A DNA stretch of 23,332 nucleotides. Origin: CAZVIK01 sp964627045 (lineage in GTDB: Bacteria; Acidobacteriota; Terriglobia; Bryobacterales; Bryobacteraceae). The notes beneath the pieces were generated by a model. It was given only the letters and a program-made list of their open reading frames with translations, was not told the DNA's origin and did not search any database. Of this stretch, positions 8,203 through 15,563 are shown piece after piece (positions within the stretch are counted from its first letter, which is position 1; each line of letters begins with the position of its first letter). The stretch spans positions 1 through 23,332 of the forward strand of contig CAZVIK010000043.1 of the NCBI GenBank assembly GCA_964627045.1, read 5' to 3'. The position numbers and the translations under genes are program-made.

Positions 8203-10917
8203 CTATCCGGTCATCTTCTGGCCCATGGCGATGGCGTTGACTGTCAGCAGGAGCGCGCGCAGCGAATCTTCGCCCGGGTTGGTCCGCCAGTGGGCCAGCA
8301 GGCGCACCTGTTCTTCGTGCAGCGGCTTGAGCGCCCGCTCGCGCAGCCGCACGGCCAGCGCCAGCCGTGGACGGCGTTCCGCCATCGCGCCGCCAAAGAC
8401 CTCGTCGATGACGGCGGCGGTGAGCGCGTATTCCTCCAGAATCGCGTTCAGCAGCCGCTCGCGAAGCGCCTCTTCCTGCACCAGGGTGGCGTACTGCTTC
8501 ATGACCTCGGGGTCGGCCATCATCAGACTGGCCTCGACGTTGTGCAACAGGTAGGCCAGGAACGGCCAATCTCTGGCGCCCGCACAGATCTCCGCCCATA
8601 GCGGAGCGTTCTCCCGCCGCGCCCAATCCAGGGCGGTTCCCACGCCGAACCATCCCGGAAGATGGAACCGCGCCTGCGCCCAACTGAATACCCAAGGAAT
8701 CGACCGCAGGTCCTCGACCGTCTGTTTGCCGGCCCGGCGCGGAGGACGCGATCCGATGTGGCTGCGCTCGATGGCGTCGATCGGCGTCGCTTGGTGGAAG
8801 AACGTCACGAAGCCGTCGCTCTCGACCAGCTTCCGGTACGCCTGGTAGCCACGCCAGACCACCTCGGACCAGGTGCGTTCCAGCGGATGCGGCGGCTTTT
8901 CGCCGGCGCTGTGCAGCAGGGAGGTCCGCGCGACGCCCGCCGCCAGGCGCTCCAGGTGGTAGGTGGCCGTGGCGCGGTTGGCGTACTTCTGCGCGATCAC
9001 TTCCCCCTGCTCGGTCACCCTCATGCGCCCGGAAAGGCACCCGGACGGGAGCGTCCCCAGAAACACGTTCACCGGTCCCGCGCCCCGTCCGATGGTGCCG
9101 CCGCGCCCGTGGAAGAACGTCAACCGCACGTCCCGCTCGCGGGCCACGTGCGCCAGCCGGCGTTCGGCCCGGTGCAGGCTCCAATGGCTCGCCAGGATGC
9201 CGCCGTCCTTGTTGCTGTCGCTGTAGCCGAGCATCACCACCACTTCGCGGTACGCCTTTCCGCTCCGCCGGCGATGGTGTTCGAGCGTGCGAGCGGTCAT
9301 CGGGTGAGAGAGAAACTCGTTCAGGATCGTCTCGCTGCGCTCCAGGTCGGCGATGGTTTCAAACAACGGCGTGACGGCGATCTCCGAGGCCATCCCGCCG
9401 GGAGTCTCCACGAGCAGGCCGCCCTCGCGCGCCAGCAGGTAGACCGCCAGCAGGTCGTTCACGCTGCGTGTGAAGCTGACGATCAGCGGACCGATGCCCT
9501 GGTAGCCGAAGCGCGAGTGGATGTCCCGCAGTGTGCGGAACAGGCCCACCACCACCTCGGCTTCGCCGTGCAGAACGGTGTGCATTCCCGTGAACGGGCG
9601 GGGCGTCGCCAGTTCCTTCTCCAGGAACTCGCGCTTTTCCTCTTCGCTCCACTCCGGGTAGTCGCTGCGGGAGAAACCGGCGGCGCGCAGCAGGCCCGCC
9701 ACGGCGTTATCGTGGAACGCGCTGTTCTGTCGGATGTCCAGCGTCGCCAGGTGAAACCCGAACACGCGCACCAGCGCAGCCAGCGGCCGCACGTCCAGGT
9801 CCGCCACGTAGCGCGACCCCGCCTGGCGCAGCGACGTCTCCAGCACCTCGACATCCTCCAGCATCTCTTGGGGCGAGGCATACGCCCAGGCCGGGGGCGC
9901 CGCGCCGGAGGCGGCCTCCAGCCGTAGGACCATCAGGTTGATCAACTGGCGCCAAGGCTCGCGCGGGTTTCGCTCAAGCGCCGCCCGCGCCGGTTCGCCC
10001 ACCGCCTCCGCCAGGCTTTCGATCCGCCGCCGCAACTCTTCCGGAATCCGCCCCCCGGGCAGCGTCAGGCTTAGCCGCGCGCCCGTCTCGCGCAGCCGGT
10101 CGCGCAACACCGCGAAGGCGCCCTCCCGCAGCAGGTTCAGGGTCAGCGAGGTGACAGCGGGCGTCACAAAGGGGTGGCCGTCGCGGTCGCCCCCCACCCA
10201 GCTTCCGAAGGCGAGACCCGGCAACAACGGTGGATTGGTGCCGAAGGCCGTGCGCCAGGCGTGCTGGAACCGCAGGTCGAGCGAAGCCACCACGTCGGGA
10301 AAGACCGACTGGAGGTAGTACATCGTGTTCAACACTTCGCTGCGGACCCCGGGGCGGTCCTTGATGATCTCGCCCGTGCGCCAGAGCCTCTCCAGCGCGG
10401 CCTTCATGCGGCGGTGAAAGATGGCCCGCTCGACGCCGGTGAACAGGCGGTTGTCGCGCTCCACCAGCAGCGTGTAAATGGCGCGGTGGTGATCGAGCAC
10501 GCTGGCGCGCTTGGCCTCGGTCGGATGCGCCGTGAGCACCGGCTCGACGGATACCTGGCGCAGCATCTCCCGCACGTCCTGTTCGTCGAACCCCCGGTCG
10601 CGCAGGTCGGCCAGGTTGGAGAGCCAGAAGCCGGGTTCGCCGGTCTGGCTGCGCGGATTCTCGGCCAGTCCACGCACCTGATTGGCGGTGTTCTCTTCGA
10701 CGATGTTCAGAAGCTGGAAGACGATGGAGAGCGCCTGGCAATGACGCTCAAACAACGCGGAGCGCCCCGGCGACTCGTCTTCGAAACAGCGCCGCAGGAA
10801 GTTCGCCACGTCCGGCTCGCCTTCCTCTTCGAGCATCTCCGCAAACAGGCTGCGGATGTACTCGAAATCCGAGGTCCACTTGGCGAAACCTTCCTCGATC
10901 AGTTTGGCGCGCTTCAT
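8203..10917 (-). CDS. ppc: Phosphoenolpyruvate carboxylase
   Basis: This carboxylates PEP to oxaloacetate, an anaplerotic cytoplasmic reaction. From the ATG at 10917 it has 904 residues, near the bacterial norm of 880-930. Diagnostic motifs are VLTAHPTEAKR (catalytic His131), FGSWVGGDRDGHPFVTP, MLGYSDSNKDGG, the mobile loop FFHGRGGTIGRG and EQGEVIAQKYANR. The region SIPWVFSWAQARFHLPGWFG also fits. An in-frame GTG at 10935 would add six residues, but it lies in a 7-bp GC stem (10935-10941 / 10948-10954) and neither start has a clear ribosome binding site, so ATG is preferred. The C-terminus ends GQKMTG, where most bacterial enzymes end in RNTG, and the usual Lys in the 'FAKAD' region is replaced (LMMADPEV). 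Both positions belong to the aspartate-inhibitor site in E. coli Ppc. Confidence 0.96.
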   Translation of the reverse strand: MKRAKLIEEGFAKWTSDFEYIRSLFAEMLEEEGEPDVANFLRRCFEDESPGRSALFERHCQALSIVFQLLNIVEENTANQVRGLAENPRSQTGEPGFWLSNLADLRDRGFDEQDVREMLRQVSVEPVLTAHPTEAKRASVLDHHRAIYTLLVERDNRLFTGVERAIFHRRMKAALERLWRTGEIIKDRPGVRSEVLNTMYYLQSVFPDVVASLDLRFQHAWRTAFGTNPPLLPGLAFGSWVGGDRDGHPFVTPAVTSLTLNLLREGAFAVLRDRLRETGARLSLTLPGGRIPEELRRRIESLAEAVGEPARAALERNPREPWRQLINLMVLRLEAASGAAPPAWAYASPQEMLEDVEVLETSLRQAGSRYVADLDVRPLAALVRVFGFHLATLDIRQNSAFHDNAVAGLLRAAGFSRSDYPEWSEEEKREFLEKELATPRPFTGMHTVLHGEAEVVVGLFRTLRDIHSRFGYQGIGPLIVSFTRSVNDLLAVYLLAREGGLLVETPGGMASEIAVTPLFETIADLERSETILNEFLSHPMTARTLEHHRRRSGKAYREVVVMLGYSDSNKDGGILASHWSLHRAERRLAHVARERDVRLTFFHGRGGTIGRGAGPVNVFLGTLPSGCLSGRMRVTEQGEVIAQKYANRATATYHLERLAAGVARTSLLHSAGEKPPHPLERTWSEVVWRGYQAYRKLVESDGFVTFFHQATPIDAIERSHIGSRPPRRAGKQTVEDLRSIPWVFSWAQARFHLPGWFGVGTALDWARRENAPLWAEICAGARDWPFLAYLLHNVEASLMMADPEVMKQYATLVQEEALRERLLNAILEEYALTAAVIDEVFGGAMAERRPRLALAVRLRERALKPLHEEQVRLLAHWRTNPGEDSLRALLLTVNAIAMGQKMTG

Positions 10918-11032
10918 ACCGGCGGAGAGCCCCACGCGCCGAGGGGGCGGCGCGGGCTTCCCCCCAGTGTAAGCCGATCCCGCCGGACGGCGCGCGTTCC
11001 GCCTGGAAGCGCTGGCTGCCGGGCGCCGCGCC

Positions 11033-11845
11033 TCAGTGTGCCGCGGCCGGCTTGGCCGGCTCCGCCTTTGACGGTGCGTTTCCGCCTGAGGCGTGACCCG
11101 GCGCGGCCGGCTCGTCCGCCGCCGGGTGTTGGAGGTACTGCACGATCAGGGAAATGCGCCGGTTGGAAGCGTCTTCGGGCGCCTCGGGTTTGCGCAAACG
11201 CTGGTCGGCGTAGCCGCGCACCTGGGTCACCTGTGTCGCCGTGAGACCGCTGTGCTGCATCAGGCGCCGGGCCGCGTTGGCACGGTCCACCGACAACTCC
11301 CAGTTGCCGTAGTCGCCTTTCCCTTGGTACGGCCGGGAATCGGTGTGGCCTTCGATCGAGATCTTGTTGGGCAGCTTGGCCAACTCTTTGGCCAGCATCT
11401 CCAGCATCCCGCGCCCGCTCTGGTTCGGCTCCACCACGCCGCTTTCGAAAAAGGTGCCCACTTCGCTCTCCAGAAGCTCCACCCGGAGACCTTCGTTGGT
11501 GACGGTCATCTCGATCTGCTGGCTCAGCTTGTCGAAATTGTCCACCTGGCGAATGGCCTTCTGGAGTTCCTCCTTCAGCTCCTGCATGTTGTCTTTTCCG
11601 ACCGCGAAGTTGTCGCCCGAGCCCGCCAGCCCGCTGCCGACCTTGTTCGACGTTCCCGTGGGGTCCTTGAAGTAGCCGCCGACCGCTTCCTGGATCTCCT
11701 TGCTGCTGTTCATCAGCCAGAGCACGATGAACAGGGCCATCATGGCGGTGACGAAGTCGGCGTAGGCCACCTTCCAGGCGCCGCCGTGGTGGCCGCCGTG
11801 GCCGGCTTTTTTCTTGATGATGACGATGGGACGATGGCCCGGCAT
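11033..11845 (-). CDS. motB: Flagellar motor stator protein MotB
   Basis: MotB anchors the proton-driven stator to peptidoglycan, 270 residues. After a basic N-terminus comes a single membrane helix starting at AYADFVTAMMALFIVLWLM; Asp30 corresponds to the essential proton-binding Asp32 of E. coli MotB. A plug/linker segment follows, then an OmpA-like peptidoglycan-binding domain with GHTDSRPY and NWELSVDRANAARRL, and RGYADQRLRKPEAPEDASNR near the end. The last ~25 residues are a Pro/Ala/Lys-rich tail. It lies 16 bp after motA in the same direction. The Asp and the acidic/hydrophobic pattern suggest an H+ type (MotB) rather than a Na+ type (PomB) stator, but this is inferred. No other flagellar genes are in the window. 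Confidence 0.95.
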   Translation of the reverse strand: MPGHRPIVIIKKKAGHGGHHGGAWKVAYADFVTAMMALFIVLWLMNSSKEIQEAVGGYFKDPTGTSNKVGSGLAGSGDNFAVGKDNMQELKEELQKAIRQVDNFDKLSQQIEMTVTNEGLRVELLESEVGTFFESGVVEPNQSGRGMLEMLAKELAKLPNKISIEGHTDSRPYQGKGDYGNWELSVDRANAARRLMQHSGLTATQVTQVRGYADQRLRKPEAPEDASNRRISLIVQYLQHPAADEPAAPGHASGGNAPSKAEPAKPAAAH

Positions 11846-11861
11846 GGTTCCAGTTTCCGCG

Positions 11862-12740
11862 CTACTTGGACGCCGGCGGCGCCGCCTGGCCGGTGCCGCG
11901 GCAGTACTGCTCGGTCTCCTTGAAGTTCGGCCGTATGTGCGCCGGGACCACCCGGCGTCCCATCTCCACCGCCATCAGCGGCGAGGTCCCTTTGAGAAAC
12001 GCCACCATCAGGGTCCGCAGCACGTGCAGGTAGGCGTGCTCCTCGTCGGCGATCTTGCCCATGTTGGACGCCAGCGGGCCCACCAGGCCGTAGCACAGCA
12101 GGATGCCGAGGAACGTCCCCACCAGCGCGGCCGCCACCTTGTGGCCGATCTCCTCGGGCGGTCCGCCGAGCGCGCCCATGGTGATCACCACGCCCAGCAC
12201 CGCCGCCACGATGCCCAGCCCCGGAAAGGAGTCCGCCATCGTGCTCAGCGCGGAAATCGGCTGCTGCGCCTGGTGGTGCAGCACCTCCATGTCGGCCTCG
12301 ACCATCTGGTCGATATCGAACGGCTCCACGCCGCCGGTGGTCGCCATGCGCAGCGTGTCGCAAACGAACGGCAGCGCCTCGTGGTGCTTGAGAAAGGCCG
12401 GATACTTGGACAGGATCTGGCTCTTGTCGGGTTCGTCCACGTCGGATTCCAGGGCCACCAACCCCTCGCGCCGTGCGCGGCTGAACAACTCGTACATCAT
12501 CTTCAGGCAATCCAGGTAGAAGGCCTTGTTGTACTTGGACCCCTTGAATACCCCCACCAGCCCGCCGGTGATGTTCTTCAGGATGTACAGCGGGTTGGCC
12601 ACCAGCACCGACCCGATAGCCGCCCCCCCGATGATCACCAGTTCGGCCGGCTGTAGCAGCACGGCCAGGTGGCCGTGCTCCATCAGGTAACCGCCGACGA
12701 CCGCGCCGAAGACGACTACGATTCCGATGATTGCGAACAT
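11862..12740 (-). CDS. motA: Flagellar motor stator protein MotA
   Basis: MotA is the stator subunit that pairs with MotB to conduct protons and push the rotor, 292 residues against 295 in E. coli. Four membrane segments are seen near residues 1-20, 32-52, 170-192 and 203-225. Prolines match the conserved Pro173 (SFPGLGIVAAVLG) and Pro222 (LVGPLASNMG). The cytoplasmic loop carries Arg90 and Glu98 at the same numbers as the rotor-contacting residues of the E. coli protein. The start MFAIIGIVVV is standard for the family. It follows the PAS/degenerate-GGDEF gene by 30 bp and precedes motB by 16 bp, so all three are likely cotranscribed. Confidence 0.96.
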   Translation of the reverse strand: MFAIIGIVVVFGAVVGGYLMEHGHLAVLLQPAELVIIGGAAIGSVLVANPLYILKNITGGLVGVFKGSKYNKAFYLDCLKMMYELFSRARREGLVALESDVDEPDKSQILSKYPAFLKHHEALPFVCDTLRMATTGGVEPFDIDQMVEADMEVLHHQAQQPISALSTMADSFPGLGIVAAVLGVVITMGALGGPPEEIGHKVAAALVGTFLGILLCYGLVGPLASNMGKIADEEHAYLHVLRTLMVAFLKGTSPLMAVEMGRRVVPAHIRPNFKETEQYCRGTGQAAPPASK

Positions 12741-12770
12741 GTTGGTCCCAGGCTCCGTCCCGCCGCGCGT

Positions 12771-13679
12771 CTAGAACACGACGACTCGTTCCCCTCCCAC
12801 CGACAAGCTCGCCTGCAACGCCTCTTCGGCCCTGGCCAGCAACGACTCCGGAGTGTCGCCGGCATGCGCCGCCGCCGCTCCTATGACGACCTTGACTTGA
12901 ATCATGTCCCCCCACCACTGGATCGACGTCCGGCCCGCCAGCGTGGCCAGCCGGTGCGCGATCGACGGGATCGCCGCCGCCGGGCAATGCGCCAGCACGA
13001 CCGCCAACCGGTCGGCCCGCGTGCGCCCCAGTACATCCGACGACCGGAGCGAACGCGCCAGCGTCCGGGACGCCACCCACAGCATCTTCTCGACGGCCTG
13101 AATGCCGAGCGCCGTTTCTCCGGCGCGCCGCCCACAGGGCTGAAGGCTCAACAGCGCGAACGGAAGCCCCTCTTTGCTCAAGTCGTCCAGGTGATCCTGG
13201 ATGGCCGCCTTCACCATCAGTTCGTCCGGCAACCCCCCCGCGCCATGCAGGCAGCCGTCGTCGGCCAGTTCCAGACCCGCCGCAACCTCGGACGGAACCG
13301 GTTGGCGCTCCTCGAAACTCTCGGCCGCGCCGACGATATGTCCGCCGGCGTCCCGCACCGGAACCGAATGAACCCGCACCGGCACCATGTAGCCGTCCTT
13401 GTGCCTCAGGTTCATGTCCATGGTGCGGGTCGCTCCATCCCGGATCGTCTCCTGTAGAGGGCATTCCGCCCCGCAGAGAAGCCGGTCGGATTGGTCGCAA
13501 TGCGCCAGTACCGCCTGCCCGCACTTGCGGCCTAACACTTCGTGCCTGAGGTGCCCGCTGATCCGCTCGGCGCCCGCGTTCCACAACACGATCTTCCGGT
13601 CGAGATCGACGAGGTAAACGCCGGTCTGAATGCTCTCCAGAACCGCGGCATACATCTCGGGCGTAAGCGGCAGCGTCAT
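12771..13679 (-). CDS. PAS-domain protein with degenerate GGDEF domain, first gene of the motAB unit
   Basis: This is a predicted soluble signalling protein of 302 residues with no membrane helix. Residues ~8-125 form a PAS domain (ESIQTGVYLVDLDRKIVLWN ... GAAESFEE) of a variant with four cysteines (53, 61, 69, 73) in C-7x-C-7x-C-3x-C spacing, including LLCGAECPLQ. Residues ~150-302 keep the outline of a GGDEF domain: LPDE in place of LPNR, SSDVLGRTRADRLAVVLAHC in place of the core, and ARAEEALQASLSVGGERVVVF as the terminal block. The signature itself is RADRL (221-225) instead of GGDEF, and the upstream LDxFK motif is lost, so cyclase activity is not expected. The start at 13679 gives a compact N-terminus. 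It lies 30 bp upstream of motA, suggesting a regulatory link to motility. Confidence 0.8.
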   Translation of the reverse strand: MTLPLTPEMYAAVLESIQTGVYLVDLDRKIVLWNAGAERISGHLRHEVLGRKCGQAVLAHCDQSDRLLCGAECPLQETIRDGATRTMDMNLRHKDGYMVPVRVHSVPVRDAGGHIVGAAESFEERQPVPSEVAAGLELADDGCLHGAGGLPDELMVKAAIQDHLDDLSKEGLPFALLSLQPCGRRAGETALGIQAVEKMLWVASRTLARSLRSSDVLGRTRADRLAVVLAHCPAAAIPSIAHRLATLAGRTSIQWWGDMIQVKVVIGAAAAHAGDTPESLLARAEEALQASLSVGGERVVVF

Positions 13680-13766
13680 GCTTCCCTACCAACTACCCCT
13701 ATCGGCGCGCCGCTAGTGCTTCGTTAGGGAAGCCCCGGGCCCGGGCCGGTGCGTCCGGCCGCCGCG

Positions 13767-14576
13767 ATGGACTATCATCGGATTTCGGCAATGTCCTCCG
13801 CTTCCCGCCAGGGTTCCTGGTACCTGGACCCGTGCGCCGCCCGGCAGAAACGCGCGGTTCACCGCGATCTCGTGCGCCGCTGGACCGCCGAATTGCGCGT
13901 GGCTAACTTCCTGAAAACAGACGTGTTCGAGGAAGCCAACGGCGAGGACGACATCCTCTTCGACCTCTTTCCGCCCCAGGTCGCGGCCATCGGCATGGAC
14001 CGGGACGAAGCCACCGCCGCCCGGGCCGCCCGCCGCCTCCCCGCCTCCGGCGCCCGTTTTCTTGTGTGCGACGCCCGCCAGCCGGCGATCCGCTGCTCCA
14101 GCCTGGACCTGATCGTGTCCACCTCTACGCTGGATCACATGGATCGCCCCACCGATTTGCTCGACAGCCTTCGCGCTCTCCACCGGCTATTGCGTCCCGG
14201 CGGCGAACTCATCGTCACCCTGGACAATTTGGAGAATCCGTTGTACCGGCCGTTGCGTTGGGCCGGAAGGCGCGGCTGGCTTCCGTTTCGATTGGGTTAC
14301 ACCGTATCGATGGCCGGGCTCAATCGCGCCTTGTCGGACTGCGGCTTCGAGGTCGTCGCCAACGACTTCATCCTGCACAACCCGCGCGTCGCCGGTACGC
14401 TCCTGTTCCTGGGATTGCGGAAGCTCCTGGGACGGCGCGCCGACGGGCCCATTCGCGTTCTGCTCAGCGTGTTCGCTCTATTCGGGCGCACCCCGATGCG
14501 CCGCTGGACGGCGTGCTTCGTCGCGGCCTCGGCGCGACGGCCGGCTTCCGGGCCGCTCGCGCAAGCGCAAGACTAG
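13767..14576 (+). CDS. Class I SAM-dependent methyltransferase (Methyltransf_11-like)
   Basis: This is a putative methyltransferase of about 269 residues; substrate unknown. The Rossmann core is visible, although motif I is unusual (DDILFDLFPPQVAAIGMDRDE, where a glycine-rich EXGXGXG would be expected). Motif II/III equivalents are ARFLVCDARQPAIRCSSLDL and IVSTSTLDHMDRPTDLL, and LRPGGELIVTLDN is a typical post-motif. A C-terminal segment with LLFLGLRKLLG and a hydrophobic LSVFALFG may touch a membrane or lipid. The start is uncertain: GTG 13749, ATG 13767 and ATG 13791 are in frame, none with a clear ribosome binding site. A TATCAT -10-like hexamer at 13771-13776 would favour 13791. The stop is TAG in a CTAG shared with the convergent O-methyltransferase. 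Confidence 0.78.
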   Translation: MDYHRISAMSSASRQGSWYLDPCAARQKRAVHRDLVRRWTAELRVANFLKTDVFEEANGEDDILFDLFPPQVAAIGMDRDEATAARAARRLPASGARFLVCDARQPAIRCSSLDLIVSTSTLDHMDRPTDLLDSLRALHRLLRPGGELIVTLDNLENPLYRPLRWAGRRGWLPFRLGYTVSMAGLNRALSDCGFEVVANDFILHNPRVAGTLLFLGLRKLLGRRADGPIRVLLSVFALFGRTPMRRWTACFVAASARRPASGPLAQAQD

Positions 14577-15550
14577 TTTTTTGGTTTCGTGGCGATGACC
14601 AGGCCGGAGGCCTCGTCTAGCGGCACCACCCGGATCTCACCGAAGCCCGCTTCGGTTAGCCACGCGCGGTACTCCGGCTCGCTGTAGCTCGCCCCGTGCT
14701 CGGTCCCCACGAGCATGTTCAGCGAGAACAGGGCCGCGGCGCGCGGGGCCGTCTTCTCCGCGTTGAGGAGGAAGTCCTGGATCACGATCCGCCCGCCCGG
14801 GGTCAGCGCGTCATGCACGCGCCGGAACAGATCGCGGTTCCCTTCCGGTCCCAGCATGTGGCAGATGGCTAACACCAGGACCAGGTCGTGGCCGCCGGGA
14901 AATTCGTCCGCCGTAAGGTCGCCCGCAAGCGTGCTCACGCGCTCTGCCAGCCCCGCCGCCGCGATGTGCCGCCGCGTGATGGCGAGCACTTCGGGGCGGT
15001 CCAGCACAACGGTGCGAATCTCCGGCGACGCCTGCGCGAAGGCGATCGAGTAGGCGCCGCTGCCGCCGCCCACGTCCAGCAGCCGCGCGACACCCGCCAC
15101 ACCCGCGGCCGCCACCACCTGGGGGGCGCGCGCCGCCGCGTTGCGGTGCATGGCGGCGATGAAAGCCTCCGTCGCGGCGGCATCGGGCCGGCCCGCCGTC
15201 CGCCGCCATACCGGCGTGCCCTCCCTGACGGCCTCGGTCAGCGTGGACCACCGGCCCCACAAGTTCACCGTGTGCATCAGCCCGGCCCGTTCATTGTTCG
15301 GCCCCGAAAGATGCTCCGCAACCGCGGGCAGGTTCCGGAATACGCCGCCATCCTTGGCGAGCGCACCCACGGACACCAGGGCGTTCAGCAGCATCTCGGT
15401 AGCGCGCCCGTCGGCCTGGATCGTGGCGGCCACCGCCGCCGCATCGGCTCCCGCGCCCACCGCCGCAAACACGTCCAGTTCGATGGCCGTTAACAGGAGA
15501 CGGCTCTCCTGGAACGAGCGCGCCCGCTCCAGGAGTTCGTCGTAGGTCAT
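14573..15550 (-). CDS. O-methyltransferase, Methyltransf_2 family (plant COMT / hydroxyindole OMT-like fold)
   Basis: This is a predicted SAM-dependent O-methyltransferase of 325 residues. The N-terminal ~85 residues form the winged-helix dimerisation domain typical of the family (TAIELDVFAAVG ... ATEMLLNALVSVGAL). The SAM site is LLDVGGGSGAYSIAFAQ, about residues 163-179, followed by VVLDRPEVL, then AGDLTADEFPGGHDLVLV and LTPGGRIVIQDFLL. Family members methylate hydroxyls of aromatic small molecules in specialised metabolism. The substrate here is unknown. The gene starts 13 bp after the end of trpB2 and is probably cotranscribed with it. The start ATG at 15550 gives the normal N-terminus (MTYDELLERARSFQESRLL). 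Confidence 0.88.
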   Translation of the reverse strand: MTYDELLERARSFQESRLLLTAIELDVFAAVGAGADAAAVAATIQADGRATEMLLNALVSVGALAKDGGVFRNLPAVAEHLSGPNNERAGLMHTVNLWGRWSTLTEAVREGTPVWRRTAGRPDAAATEAFIAAMHRNAAARAPQVVAAAGVAGVARLLDVGGGSGAYSIAFAQASPEIRTVVLDRPEVLAITRRHIAAAGLAERVSTLAGDLTADEFPGGHDLVLVLAICHMLGPEGNRDLFRRVHDALTPGGRIVIQDFLLNAEKTAPRAAALFSLNMLVGTEHGASYSEPEYRAWLTEAGFGEIRVVPLDEASGLVIATKPKN

Positions 15551-15563
15551 CCCGCGCCGCCGG

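Noticed and set aside
6885..8240. 451-residue frame overlapping the phosphatase on the same strand
   Set aside because: It is an alternative frame of the SpoIIE gene; the phosphatase motifs are only in the 6628 frame.
8662..9927. 421-residue open frame opposite the PEP carboxylase gene
   Set aside because: The minus strand has all PEPC motifs in order; this frame is His/Arg/Gln-rich shadow sequence.
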